Shown: positions 24,770 to 33,528, numbered from the stretch's first letter. The stretch: 64,000 nucleotides of DNA from Paractinoplanes lichenicola (GCF_016785085.1 NZ_JAENHO010000012.1:310001-374000), one strand, 5' to 3'. Made by a program: numbers and translations. The notes: generated by a model from the letters alone, not told the origin.

Positions 24770-25984
24770 ATGACGACGAGCTTCCGCCCCGGCGACCCGG
24801 GCTACGACACCTATCGCAAGGCGCTCAACCCCGCCCTCGACCCCCGCCCGGAGCGCGTCGTGCGCGCCGAGCGGCCGGAAGACGTACGGGCAGCCGTTCT
24901 TACCGCCCGCCGCGAGGGCCTGCCGCTGGCGGTGCAGGCGACCGGGCACGGCACGCACTGGGCGCACGACGGCGCGCTGCTGCTCCACACCGGCGCCATG
25001 ACCTCGGTCCTCATCGACCCCGGCCGTCGAGTCGCCCGAGTCGCACCCGGCGCCCGCTGGCGTGACGTGCTCGCGGCGGCCGCCCCGTTCGGGCTCGCGC
25101 CGCTCTCCGGCTCGTCGCCAGACGTCGGCGTCACCGGCTACACGCTGGGTGGCGGCCTCGGCTGGCTGGCCCGCGCGCACGGCCTGGCCGCCGACAGCGT
25201 GCTCGGCGCCCGCATCGTCACGGCCGACGGCGAGCTCCGCACGGCCGGCCCCGACCTGCTGTGGGCGCTGCGCGGCGGTGGCGGCTCGTTCGGCGTGGTC
25301 ACGTCGCTCGAGTTCCGCCTCCACCCGGTGGCCGACGTCTTCGCCGGGGCCGTGACGTTCACCCGCGACCGCGCCGCCGAGACGCTTGCCTGCTATCGCG
25401 AGTGGATCGGCCGCATCCCCGACACGCTGAGCACCGCCGTGGTCCTGACCAAAGACAACACCATGACGATCAAGGCCCTGTACGCCGGTGACGCCATCAC
25501 CGGAGCCCGCCTGCTGGAGCCGCTGTGGCGCACGGCCGGCCCCGCGCTGACCGACACGATGACAACCCAGCCGTACGCGCGGGCCGCGATGGGCGGCACC
25601 TTCGCGCGCACGTTCGACCAGTTCCCCGGCCTCGGCGACGACCTGATCGCGGCCCTCGTGAGCGAGCCCGGCTGCACGGTCGAGATCCGCCACTGGGGCG
25701 GCCGCATCGCCCGCGACTCGGGGGCCGCCGCCCACCGCGACGCCCCGCTGTCGATCATCCTCGACCGGGTGCCGACACCGGCCACGCGCGCGGCCCTGGC
25801 CCGCACCGGCCGGGGCACCAGCCTCCTCAACTTCCTGAGCGACCCCACCCGTACGGCGACCGCCTTCACCGCCGACAACTGGACGCGCCTGCGCGAGATC
25901 AAGGCCGTCTACGACCCGGACAACTTCTTCCACGCCGGCCTGAACATCCCGCCCGCTCCCACCACCCTGGCGCTCGCCTCCTGA
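24770..25984 (+). CDS. FAD-binding oxidoreductase (BBE/VAO type)
   Basis: 404 residues. The FAD_binding_4 domain occupies ~30-200 with PLAVQATGHGTHWAHDG, where GHG stands in for the usual GGH covalent-FAD loop, then GVTGYTLGGGLGWLARAHGLAAD and the LLWALRGGGGSFGVV segment. The C-terminal berberine-bridge-enzyme motif YDPDNFFHAGLNI is at ~388-400. The histidine that links FAD covalently appears to be in the loop. It would oxidise an unknown alcohol, sugar or alkaloid-like substrate. It lies 30 bases after the TetR gene on the same strand, with only a weak ribosome site, so it may be in the TetR transcript. Confidence 0.88.
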   Translation: MTTSFRPGDPGYDTYRKALNPALDPRPERVVRAERPEDVRAAVLTARREGLPLAVQATGHGTHWAHDGALLLHTGAMTSVLIDPGRRVARVAPGARWRDVLAAAAPFGLAPLSGSSPDVGVTGYTLGGGLGWLARAHGLAADSVLGARIVTADGELRTAGPDLLWALRGGGGSFGVVTSLEFRLHPVADVFAGAVTFTRDRAAETLACYREWIGRIPDTLSTAVVLTKDNTMTIKALYAGDAITGARLLEPLWRTAGPALTDTMTTQPYARAAMGGTFARTFDQFPGLGDDLIAALVSEPGCTVEIRHWGGRIARDSGAAAHRDAPLSIILDRVPTPATRAALARTGRGTSLLNFLSDPTRTATAFTADNWTRLREIKAVYDPDNFFHAGLNIPPAPTTLALAS

Positions 25985-26043
25985 ACCGCCGCGGCCCTGG
26001 CCCGGCCGGCTCGAGAGCCCCATCGCCTTCCCCGGCGAGACGT

Positions 26044-26057
26044 GAGAGTATTCTCTC
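26044..26057. promoter_or_regulatory. Inverted repeat GAGAG-TATT-CTCTC ahead of ArsR gene
   Basis: Two perfect five-base arms flank a four-base A/T spacer 29 bases before the ArsR-type gene start. This is a plausible autoregulatory operator overlapping the promoter. Confidence 0.5.
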
Positions 26058-26085
26058 GAAACATTCCTCTCAGGTTGGCGGAGCT

Positions 26086-26685
26086 GTGGCGAATCGTTAT
26101 GGCGACATCGAGCTCGACGCGCACGGGATGCGGGCCCTGGCCCACCCCACCAGGCTCGCAATTCTTACCCGGCTGCAGCAGGAGGGCCCGCAGACCGCGA
26201 CCGGGCTCTCGCAGCACGTCGAGGCAAGCCCATCGGTGACGAGCTGGCATCTCCGGCATCTCGCGAAGTACGGGCTGGTCCGCGATGCCGAGGCACTCGG
26301 CAACGGTCGCGAGCGGTGGTGGCAGGCAGCCTCGCGGGGCTTCCGCGTCGTCGTCGATGACGAGGCCGGGCGCCAGGCCGCCCGCGCCCTGCGCGACACC
26401 CTCGACGAGGCCGAGGGCGACCAGGTCGGCACCTGGCGCCGCGAGGTCGAACCGCACCTGGAGCTCGAGTGGCTGGCCCTGTCCGGGCTGTCGAACACCA
26501 CGTTCCTCGCGACGCGCGAGGAACTCGAGCAGGTCGAGGATGCGATAGAGGAGCTGCTCGCGCCGTACGTGTTACGCAAGGACGCACCAGCCGACGAAAT
26601 ACCCGACGGAGCCCGCCTGGTCCGGATCCGGCGCCACGTCCTGCCCGCGGCGGCCGAGCAGGACGGCGAGAACGGCCCGGCATGA
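26086..26685 (+). CDS. ArsR-family winged-helix regulator
   Basis: 199 residues. The N-terminal winged helix (~10-95) reads ALAHPTRLAILTRLQQEGPQ, then GLSQHVEASPSVTSWHLRHLAKYGLV, an HTH_20-type ArsR domain with no metal-binding Cys. The C-terminal half is helical and acidic. The start is GTG 26086 with GGCGGAG a few bases upstream. It overlaps the MFS transporter gene by four bases, so the pair is probably a repressor and its drug or metabolite exporter. The inverted repeat at 26044-26057 is a candidate operator. Confidence 0.9.
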   Translation: MANRYGDIELDAHGMRALAHPTRLAILTRLQQEGPQTATGLSQHVEASPSVTSWHLRHLAKYGLVRDAEALGNGRERWWQAASRGFRVVVDDEAGRQAARALRDTLDEAEGDQVGTWRREVEPHLELEWLALSGLSNTTFLATREELEQVEDAIEELLAPYVLRKDAPADEIPDGARLVRIRRHVLPAAAEQDGENGPA

Positions 26686-27920
26686 CCCAGCTGTACCGTG
26701 ACCGCCACTTCGCGACGTACTGGATCGGACAAGCCGCCTCGGAATTCGGCGACCGGGTCTCCGAACTGGCGTTACCGCTGATCGCCATCACCGTCGTCGG
26801 CGCCTCCAGCATCGAGGTCGGCGTTCTTACTGCTGCCGTCTGGGCACCCCAGTTGCTGTCGCTGTTCATCGGCGCCTGGGTCGACCAGCAGCCGCGAAAG
26901 CGCAGGCTGCTCATAGTCAGCGACCTGCTGCAGGCACTGGCCGTCGCGACCCTGCCGCTCGTCTGGTGGCTCGGCTCGCTGACCCTGGTCCAGCTCGTGG
27001 CGGTCGCACTCGTGGCGGGCATCGGCCGGACGCTCTCCCATGCGGCATACGCACCCTTCTTCGCCTCCCTGGTCGCACGCGACCGGTACGTCCAGGCGAA
27101 CTCGCTGCTCAGCGCCACCCGGTCGGGCTCGTTCGTCGCCGGCCCGGCTCTCGGTGGCGCGTTGATCCAGACGCTCGGCGCGCCGGTGGCGATGATCGTG
27201 GACGCGGCATCGTTCGCCTTCTCCGCGCACATGACCGGCCGCGTCCGGGTGACCGAGCGACCACCCGCCGATCACTCCGGCACCCTGGTACGCCGGGCAG
27301 CCCATGGCTTCCGCTATCTCTGGCGCCACCCCTACATGGCAGCGTCCCTGCGATGCTGCACGACGCTCAACTTCTTCAGCTTCGTGGCGATGGCACTGGT
27401 CCTCCTCTACGCCAGCCGCACCCTCGGCCTCTCCGCCGGCGCGATCGGGCTGGCCTTCGGCGCGGGCGCGGTGGCCGGCCTGGCCGGGGCGGTCCTGGCC
27501 GGGCGGATCGCCCGCTGGATCGGCGCCGGCTGCACCATTGCGGTCGGGGCGGTGCTGTTCAGCGCGCCGTACGCTTTGCTCCCGCTGGCCTCCGGCCCCG
27601 GCTGGGCGAAGGTCGCGGTGCTGGCTTTGGTCGAGGCGATCAGCGGATTCGGCATCATGCTGTTCGACATCAACCTCAACGCCCTGCAGACAGCCGTCGT
27701 GCACGACGACTTGCGAAGCCGCGTCTCCGGCGCGTTCGCCACGGTCAACTACGGCATCCGCCCGCTCGGTGCCCTCGTCGGCGGCGTGCTGGGCAGCGTC
27801 GCCGGCATCGGGCCGACGCTGGTGATGGCCGCGGTGGGGGGAACGCTGTCGATCGGGTGGCTGGTCAAGTCGCCGATCCTCGGCACACGAGCGATCGAGG
27901 ATCTGAGACCGGTCGATTGA
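26682..27920 (+). CDS. MFS transporter (probable drug/metabolite exporter)
   Basis: 412 residues with about twelve hydrophobic helices. The N-terminus YRDRHFATYWIGQAASEFGD is characteristic of MFS_3/enterobactin-exporter-like permeases. The loop between helices 2 and 3 (GAWVDQQPRKRRLL) is a form of the MFS motif A. The ATG overlaps the ArsR stop (ATGA). The ArsR regulator probably represses both genes and releases them on binding the exported compound. The substrate is unknown. The stop codon lies inside the -35 of the next gene's predicted promoter. Confidence 0.9.
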   Translation: MTQLYRDRHFATYWIGQAASEFGDRVSELALPLIAITVVGASSIEVGVLTAAVWAPQLLSLFIGAWVDQQPRKRRLLIVSDLLQALAVATLPLVWWLGSLTLVQLVAVALVAGIGRTLSHAAYAPFFASLVARDRYVQANSLLSATRSGSFVAGPALGGALIQTLGAPVAMIVDAASFAFSAHMTGRVRVTERPPADHSGTLVRRAAHGFRYLWRHPYMAASLRCCTTLNFFSFVAMALVLLYASRTLGLSAGAIGLAFGAGAVAGLAGAVLAGRIARWIGAGCTIAVGAVLFSAPYALLPLASGPGWAKVAVLALVEAISGFGIMLFDINLNALQTAVVHDDLRSRVSGAFATVNYGIRPLGALVGGVLGSVAGIGPTLVMAAVGGTLSIGWLVKSPILGTRAIEDLRPVD

Positions 27921-27964
27921 CGCTCACCCACCCGCACCCTACGGTGAACGTACCGGTTCGTACA
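27917..27964 (+). promoter_or_regulatory. Promoter with operator-like CGTACCGGTTCGTAC element
   Basis: TTGACG (27917-27922), a 17-base spacer and TACGGT (27940-27945) form a sigma70-like promoter. It is followed at 27949-27963 by CGTACCGGTTCGTAC, a partly symmetric element placed where a repressor would block transcription start. AGGAGG (27967-27972) then leads to the ATG at 27982. Confidence 0.6.
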
Positions 27965-27981
27965 TTAGGAGGACGACGGGC

Positions 27982-29712
27982 ATGACACGCACGAGCATCG
28001 CCACCGTCTGTCTCTCCGGAACCCTCGAGGACCGCCTGGAGGCGGCCGCCGCCGCGGGCTTCGACGCCGTCGAAATCTTCGAGAACGATCTGATCGCCTC
28101 GTCCGATTCCCCCGAGGACATCCGCCGCCGGGTCGCCGATCTGGGTCTCACCATCGACCTCTATCAGCCGTTCCGCGACGCCGAAGCCGCTCCCCCGCCC
28201 CGCTTCGCCGCCGTCGAGCGCCGCTTCCGGGCCAAGCTCGACCTGATGGCCCGCCTCGGCACCGACACGATCCTGGTCTGCTCGTCGGTCGCCCCCGACA
28301 CGGTCGACGACGACGCCCTGGCCGCCGACCAGCTGCGCCACCTGGCCACCCTCGCCGCCGAGCGGGGCATGCGGATCGCGTACGAGGCTCTGGCCTGGGG
28401 CCGGCACGTCTCGACCTGGGAACACTCGTGGGAGATCGTGCGCCGCGCCGACCATCCCGCGCTCGGCCTCTGCTTGGACTCGTTCCACGTGCTGGCGCAC
28501 ACGGAGGCGTACGGGGAAATCGCCGCTCTTCCCGGTGACCGCGTCTTCTTCCTGCAGCTGGCCGACGCACCCCGCCTCGACATGGACGTCCTCCAGTGGA
28601 GCCGCCACCACCGCCTCTTCCCGCTGCAGGGCCGCCTCGACCTGGCCGGTTTCACCCGCGCCGTCCTCGCCACGGGCTACGCGGGCCCGCTCTCGCTCGA
28701 GGTGTTCAACGACGTCTTCCGCCAGGCCGACCCCCACCGTACGGCCGTGGACGCCCGCCGCTCCCTCATCGCGCTGGCCGCCGATCTCACCCCCGCGCCT
28801 CACCTCGGCGGCATCGCGTTCGCCGAGCTGGGCGTCGAGCCCGGCACCGGCCCGCAGCTGGAGGCCCACCTGCGGACGCTCGGCTTCGCCCACACCGGCC
28901 AGCACCGCTCGAAACCCGTGCAGCTCTGGGAGCAGGGCCGCGCCCGCATCCTGCTCAACGCCGGCGCCCCCACCGCCATCCGCGCGTTCGCCCTCGAAAG
29001 CGACGACCCCACCGCCAGCGCCCGCCGAGCGTCCGAGCTCCTGGCCCAGCCCCTCCCCCGCCGGCGCCGCGAGAGCGAGGCCGACCTCACCGCCGTGACC
29101 GCCCCCGACGGCACCGAGGTCTTCTTTTGCAAAGGCCCGGCTTGGCGCGGCGACTTCCTGCCGACCGGCGAGAACGCGGCCGGGCGCCTGATCAAAGAGA
29201 TCGACCATCTCGGCCTGGCCCAGCCGTTCGACCGCTACGACGAGGCCGCCCTCTTCTATCGCAGCGTGCTCGGCATGACCGACGACGAGGCGGGCGAGTT
29301 CGCGGCGCCGTTCGGTTTGATGCGCACGCTCGCCATCCGCAACGAGGACCGCAGCGTGCGCCTCTCGCTCAGCGTCCCCCTGCTGCGGCGCGGCGACTGG
29401 GCCCCGGCCGTGCCCCACCCGCAGCACATCACCCTGCTGACCAGCGACATCACGGCGATCGAGCACACGGTCCCGATCCCGGCCAACTACTTCGACGACC
29501 TCGCCGCCCGGGGCGTCCGGGAGACCACTGCCCTGTACGACGAGGACGGCCACGGCTCGTACCGGCAGCTCTTCACCCCCGTCGTCGGCAGGCGCGTGTT
29601 CTTCGAGGTCGTGCAGCGGGTCGGCGGCTACCGGGGTTACGGCTTCGCCAACGACCCGGTCCGCATGGCCGCGCAGCGTCACGAGCGGATGGCGTCGGCC
29701 AGCGGCGGCTGA
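27982..29712 (+). CDS. Fused sugar isomerase-like/HPPD-like protein, probable 3-dehydroshikimate dehydratase
   Basis: 576 residues with two domains. Residues ~1-265 are an AP-endonuclease-2/xylose-isomerase-like TIM barrel (FDAVEIFENDL, IAYEALAWGRHV, LGLCLDSFHVL, PLSLEVFND). Residues ~280-576 are a vicinal-oxygen-chelate fold like 4-hydroxyphenylpyruvate dioxygenase, with metal-ligand candidates His409, His482 and Glu542. This fusion is the QuiC1-type 3-dehydroshikimate dehydratase, which makes protocatechuate from quinate/shikimate intermediates; the barrel is the dehydratase. Whether the second domain is catalytic is unclear, although its metal triad is intact. Strong AGGAGG ribosome site. 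The 3' end overlaps the convergent CAAX-protease gene by 34 bases. Confidence 0.87.
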   Translation: MTRTSIATVCLSGTLEDRLEAAAAAGFDAVEIFENDLIASSDSPEDIRRRVADLGLTIDLYQPFRDAEAAPPPRFAAVERRFRAKLDLMARLGTDTILVCSSVAPDTVDDDALAADQLRHLATLAAERGMRIAYEALAWGRHVSTWEHSWEIVRRADHPALGLCLDSFHVLAHTEAYGEIAALPGDRVFFLQLADAPRLDMDVLQWSRHHRLFPLQGRLDLAGFTRAVLATGYAGPLSLEVFNDVFRQADPHRTAVDARRSLIALAADLTPAPHLGGIAFAELGVEPGTGPQLEAHLRTLGFAHTGQHRSKPVQLWEQGRARILLNAGAPTAIRAFALESDDPTASARRASELLAQPLPRRRRESEADLTAVTAPDGTEVFFCKGPAWRGDFLPTGENAAGRLIKEIDHLGLAQPFDRYDEAALFYRSVLGMTDDEAGEFAAPFGLMRTLAIRNEDRSVRLSLSVPLLRRGDWAPAVPHPQHITLLTSDITAIEHTVPIPANYFDDLAARGVRETTALYDEDGHGSYRQLFTPVVGRRVFFEVVQRVGGYRGYGFANDPVRMAAQRHERMASASGG

Positions 29713-30602
29713 GCGAGCACGACCGGCTCGGGCGTCTTCGGGGCCAGCTGCACCACCACGATCGCGTACGCGGTGAGGACCACGACGTCGACGGCGGCCA
29801 TCTGCCACGGCATGTCGGCGGCCGTCTCGGTGATGGTCAGCTGCCCGTAGGCGGCCGCCACCCCGGCGCTGACCAGGTTGTTCATGACGTGCAGGGCGAT
29901 CGCCGCCTCGAGCCCGCCGGTACGCACCGTGAGCCAGCCCGCGACCGCCCCGAACAGGAACAGGTCGGCGAAGCCCCACGGCGTGCCCCAGCCGTGCGCC
30001 GCCGCGAACACCAGCGCCTGGAACGCGATCGGCACCCACGGGCCGCGGAACCACACGCCGGTCGCCTGCAGCAGCCAGCCGCGGGTGAAGTACTCCTCGG
30101 CGGCGGCCTGCGGCGGCACCACGACCAGCAGCAGGAGCATCGAGAGGGCGAACGGCCCCCACCCGGCGAGCTGGTCGTCGAGGCCGGCGTCGTCCGCCCC
30201 GCCGGTCAGCATCGACAGCCCGACGCCACCGGCGATCAGCACCACGATGGCGATCAGGGCGACCGGCAGCAGTTTCAGCAGGAAGCGCCAGCGCAGACGG
30301 CCGGTCACCGACGACAGCGTGCCGGCCGGGCGGCGCTGGATCCAGCGGGCCGCGAGCAGGCTCAGCGGCAGCAGCACGGCGATCATCAGGAACGCGATCG
30401 CCAGGTCGGCGTGCTCGCCGAAGCTGGGCAGGCCCTCCGGGTTCTCGGGGCGCCCGGCGAGCAGGGCGGCCAGGGTGACGACCAGGTAGCCGGCCACCAT
30501 CACGAACGCGGCCGCGGCCAGGATGAACAGGGTGCCGAGGACGGGCCGCCACCAGCGGTGGGCGGGGGTCCGGGCGAGGCGGTGATACTGCGTGGCTGAC
30601 AT
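29679..30602 (-). CDS. CPBP-family intramembrane (CAAX-like) protease
   Basis: 307 residues with about eight hydrophobic helices. The Abi/CPBP signature is complete: AAAEEYFTRGWLLQ (motif 1, EExxxR), VFAAAHGWGTPWGFADLF (motif 2 His), and IALHVMNN (motif 3). Such proteins are intramembrane glutamyl-type proteases of mostly unknown substrate; some confer bacteriocin self-immunity. ATG start at 30602. The last 34 bases overlap the convergent dehydratase gene, so read-through from either side would give antisense RNA. Confidence 0.92.
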   Translation of the reverse strand: MSATQYHRLARTPAHRWWRPVLGTLFILAAAAFVMVAGYLVVTLAALLAGRPENPEGLPSFGEHADLAIAFLMIAVLLPLSLLAARWIQRRPAGTLSSVTGRLRWRFLLKLLPVALIAIVVLIAGGVGLSMLTGGADDAGLDDQLAGWGPFALSMLLLLVVVPPQAAAEEYFTRGWLLQATGVWFRGPWVPIAFQALVFAAAHGWGTPWGFADLFLFGAVAGWLTVRTGGLEAAIALHVMNNLVSAGVAAAYGQLTITETAADMPWQMAAVDVVVLTAYAIVVVQLAPKTPEPVVLAQPPLADAIRS

Positions 30603-30694
30603 GCGGAAAGTCTGTCGATTTTCCGGCGCCCGCGAATCGGGCCGCGGACGGACCGCGATCCCTGCCCCAGGGCATAGCTAAGCTGTCGACCATC

Positions 30695-32587
30695 ATGGCC
30701 CGCTGGAAGGTTTGGTTGCTGCCCGCGCTCGCCGCGGTGGCTCAGCTCGCCTATTGGCCGGGTCTCGACTTCTCCGTACGGGCGGTGACCGGCATCGCCG
30801 TCGTCGCGGCGGTGACGGCCGGTCTCTGCCTGCGCCGGAGCCGCCCGGTGGTGGGCGCGGCGATCGTCACCGGCGGGCTCGCGCTCGGCACCTGGGCCCT
30901 GCCCCAGCAGGAGTATTTCGTCCCCGGCGACGCCCTGCTGCTGATCTCGCTGATGGAGTCGGTCGCCCTGTTCAACGTGGCGCTGCGCTGCTCGCGCCGC
31001 ACCACCGTGCTGGTCGTGCTGGGCATGCTGGCGGTGCAGGTCGTGCTCCTGATCGGCGACGAGCCGCTCGACCTGCTCGTCGCCCCGGCCCTGTACGCGG
31101 TGGTCACCGCCCTCGGCCGGGTGCGGCGGCGCTGGCACGAGGACCGTTCCGCCGCGGCCCACCGGCTGGCCGAGGCCGAGGCGGCCCGGCGCGACGCGGC
31201 CGCCGCCGAACAGCGCCGCCTGGCCCGTGAGCTGCACGACGTCACCGCGCATCACCTCACGTCGATCGTCGTCAACGCGACCGCGGCCCAGTTCGTCGGC
31301 AAACCCGAGCTGGCGGCCGAGGCCCTGGCCTTCGCGGCCCGCACCGGGCGCGAGACGCTGGTCGCCCTGCACCAGCTCGTCTCGGTGCTGCCGGCCCCGC
31401 CCGAGACGACGACGCTGGCCGACCTGGCCGACGACTTCCGGCAGCTGGGCCAGGTGGTGCGGCTGTCCGAGACCGGTTCGCCGCCGCCCGCGCAGGCCGA
31501 GGCGCTGCACGGCATCGCGCGGGAGGCGCTCACCAACACCCTGCGTTATGCGCCGGGGGCGACGGTCGCGCTTTCCCAGACGTACGACGAGACCGGCGCG
31601 ACGCTGGTGGTGGCCGACGACGGCCCCGGGGTCGCCTCGGCCGCGGCGAAGGGGCTGGGCGGCGGGCGCGGGCTGAGCGGCATGCGGGATCGCGCGGCCG
31701 CGTTCGGCGGGACGGTCATGGCCGGCCCCCGCGAGCCGGGCGGCTGGGAGGTGCGGGCGAGCCTGCCGGCCGGGGCGGCGCCCGCGCGGCTGCGCGTCTG
31801 GTTGCGATCCCAGGTCGTCCTGGACGCGGGTTTGCTGCTGCTGGCCCTGGTGCTGCCGCTGACCGGGGTGGCGCTGATGGTCGAGGAGGACGGGGTCGCG
31901 CCCACGGCCGCCACTCTGACCCTGCTCGCGGTGGTGGCGCACGCGGCGCCGCTGCTGTGGCGCCGGCAGCGGCCGTGGACGGCCCTGATCGCGGTGGCGC
32001 TGACCGGCTGGCTGGCCCCGCTGCTGGTGGCGACGTCGGTGCTGCCGCCCGCCGAGGCGTGGATCTTCCTGTTCAGCACCGGGGCGGACCTCGCGGCCGT
32101 CTACGCCGTGGCCGCGTACGGGAAGAAACCGGCGTTGACGTGGATCGGGCTGGTCGGCGCCCTGTTCTCGGCCGCGCTCGTGCTGGCCGGCCTGCTGGTC
32201 ACCGCCGACGACATGGGCGTCGACAAGGTGGCGTTGTTCCTGTTCACGGCGGTGTTCGGCTGGTTCGGCCTGGCGCTGCCGTACGCCGCGAGCTGGATCG
32301 CCGGGTACGCCACCCGGCGGCGGCGCGAACGACGGCTGGCCGGCGAGGAGAGCGCGGTGGCGGTCGTGTCGGCCGAGGCCCAGCTGCGGGCCCGCGACGA
32401 ACGGGCCCGGGTCGCGGCCGGCCTGCACGCGACGGTGCTGACCGCCGCGGCCCGGGTCCCGCGGGCGGCCGAGCAGAATGACCTCGACGGCGTGATCGAG
32501 GCGGCCCGGGAATCCCTGGCGGCGATGCGCGGGCTGCTCGACGGCCTGCGCCCGGCTCAGGAGGTGTCATCATCACCATCCGCGTGA
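30695..32587 (+). CDS. Histidine kinase with a second membrane module and degenerate second DHp
   Basis: 630 residues, unusually long. A first membrane region (~5-140) is followed by a complete kinase: RRLARELHDVTAHHL (His181), EALTNTLRYA, DDGPGV, GRGLSGMRDRA. Then comes a second membrane region of about five helices (~370-545), and a C-terminal 60-residue helix beginning ARVAAGLHATVL with a His near 578, resembling a second DHp helix but with no ATPase domain after it. The first half alone would be a full DesK/NarL kinase. The tail may dimerise, accept phosphate or regulate. The stop overlaps the response-regulator start. Confidence 0.88.
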   Translation: MARWKVWLLPALAAVAQLAYWPGLDFSVRAVTGIAVVAAVTAGLCLRRSRPVVGAAIVTGGLALGTWALPQQEYFVPGDALLLISLMESVALFNVALRCSRRTTVLVVLGMLAVQVVLLIGDEPLDLLVAPALYAVVTALGRVRRRWHEDRSAAAHRLAEAEAARRDAAAAEQRRLARELHDVTAHHLTSIVVNATAAQFVGKPELAAEALAFAARTGRETLVALHQLVSVLPAPPETTTLADLADDFRQLGQVVRLSETGSPPPAQAEALHGIAREALTNTLRYAPGATVALSQTYDETGATLVVADDGPGVASAAAKGLGGGRGLSGMRDRAAAFGGTVMAGPREPGGWEVRASLPAGAAPARLRVWLRSQVVLDAGLLLLALVLPLTGVALMVEEDGVAPTAATLTLLAVVAHAAPLLWRRQRPWTALIAVALTGWLAPLLVATSVLPPAEAWIFLFSTGADLAAVYAVAAYGKKPALTWIGLVGALFSAALVLAGLLVTADDMGVDKVALFLFTAVFGWFGLALPYAASWIAGYATRRRRERRLAGEESAVAVVSAEAQLRARDERARVAAGLHATVLTAAARVPRAAEQNDLDGVIEAARESLAAMRGLLDGLRPAQEVSSSPSA

Positions 32588-33234
32588 TGGTCGTCGACGA
32601 CCAGGCGATGGTCCGCGCCGGCGTGTGCGCGATCGTCGGCTCGCAGGCCGACCTGACGGTGGTGGCCGAGGCCGCCGACGGCGCGACCGCCCTGACCATG
32701 GCGGCCGAGGCCCGGCTCGACGTGGTGCTGATGGACGTGCGGATGCCCGGCATGGACGGCCTGACCGCCACCGCGCAGCTCACGGCGGCCGACCCGGCCC
32801 CGCGGGTGATCGTCCTGACCACGTTCCACCAGGACGCGTACGTCTATCAGGCCCTGAAGGCGGGCGCGTCCGGCTTCCTGCTCAAGGACTCCGATCCGGC
32901 CACGCTGGTCGCGGCGATCCGCACGGTGGCCGCGGGCGAGGCCATGCTCAGCCCGGCGGTGACGAAACGCCTGATCGACGCGTTCGCGACCGGCGTCGTG
33001 TCGTCGGCCAACCAGGACGACCCGCGGCTGGCCCGGCTGACCCCGCGCGAACGGGAGGTCCTGACCGAGCTGGCCAAGGGCCTGTCGAACGCGGAGGTGG
33101 GCGCGGCCCTGGGCATCGGCGCGGGCACGGTCAAGGCCCACGTCAACGCGCTGCTGCCCAAGCTCGGCGCCCGCGACCGGGTGCAGGCCACGATCGTCGC
33201 GTACGACTTGGGCCTGGCCCGGCCCCGCGTGTAA
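32584..33234 (+). CDS. NarL/FixJ-family response regulator
   Basis: 216 residues as listed. The receiver has VVDDQAMVR, phospho-acceptor Asp51 in VVLMDVRMPGMDG, Thr in LTTFH and Lys in LLKDSDP. The LuxR HTH reads LTPREREVLTELAKGLSNAEV and GAGTVKAHVNALLPKLGA. It is the partner of the kinase upstream. GTG 32584 (or ATG 32587, giving a TGATG overlap) is the first canonical start, but the only AGGAGG site (32559-32564) is placed for an ATC codon at 32572, which would give the MTIRV-type N-terminus usual in this family. The true start is uncertain by four codons. Confidence 0.92.
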   Translation: MMVVDDQAMVRAGVCAIVGSQADLTVVAEAADGATALTMAAEARLDVVLMDVRMPGMDGLTATAQLTAADPAPRVIVLTTFHQDAYVYQALKAGASGFLLKDSDPATLVAAIRTVAAGEAMLSPAVTKRLIDAFATGVVSSANQDDPRLARLTPREREVLTELAKGLSNAEVGAALGIGAGTVKAHVNALLPKLGARDRVQATIVAYDLGLARPRV

Positions 33235-33264
33235 CGGCAGGACGGTCTCGCGCGCTCTTCATAC

Positions 33265-33528
33265 ATGACGACACTCCATGTGCGAGGTGAGGTCGACCTG
33301 ACGAACCGGGAAGCCTTCGAGGCGGCGATCGCGACCAGGGTCGACACCGGCCACGACCTCGCCATCGACCTGAGCAAACTGACCTTCATCGACGCCGGCG
33401 GCCTGCGCGCCCTGGCCCGGGCGGCCGTCCGGCTCGAGGGCCAGGGCCGGCTGCTGCGGCTCGACCGGCCGTCCCGGCACCTGCGCCGGCTGCTGCTCCT
33501 GGTCGGGTTGGCCCACCTCACCCGGTGA
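33265..33528 (+). CDS. STAS-domain protein (anti-sigma-factor-antagonist-like)
   Basis: 87 residues, a minimal STAS domain: LHVRGEVDLTNREAFEAAI, then DLSKLTFIDAGGLRALARA. In phosphorylated antagonists such as SpoIIAA this loop reads DSSGL; here it is DAGGL, so no Ser or Thr is available at the regulatory site. It may be a constitutively active antagonist or a non-signalling STAS protein. Start ATG 33265, 30 bases after the response regulator. No partner anti-sigma kinase is nearby. Confidence 0.82.
   Translation: MTTLHVRGEVDLTNREAFEAAIATRVDTGHDLAIDLSKLTFIDAGGLRALARAAVRLEGQGRLLRLDRPSRHLRRLLLLVGLAHLTR

Noticed and set aside
22177..25065. A ~960-codon open frame on the plus strand
   Set aside because: It spans the antisense of the kinase and monooxygenase, then crosses the TetR gene in another frame; composition is noise-like.
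27865..30696. A ~940-codon minus-strand frame opposite the dehydratase gene
   Set aside because: No recognisable domains; antisense shadow of a clear two-domain enzyme.
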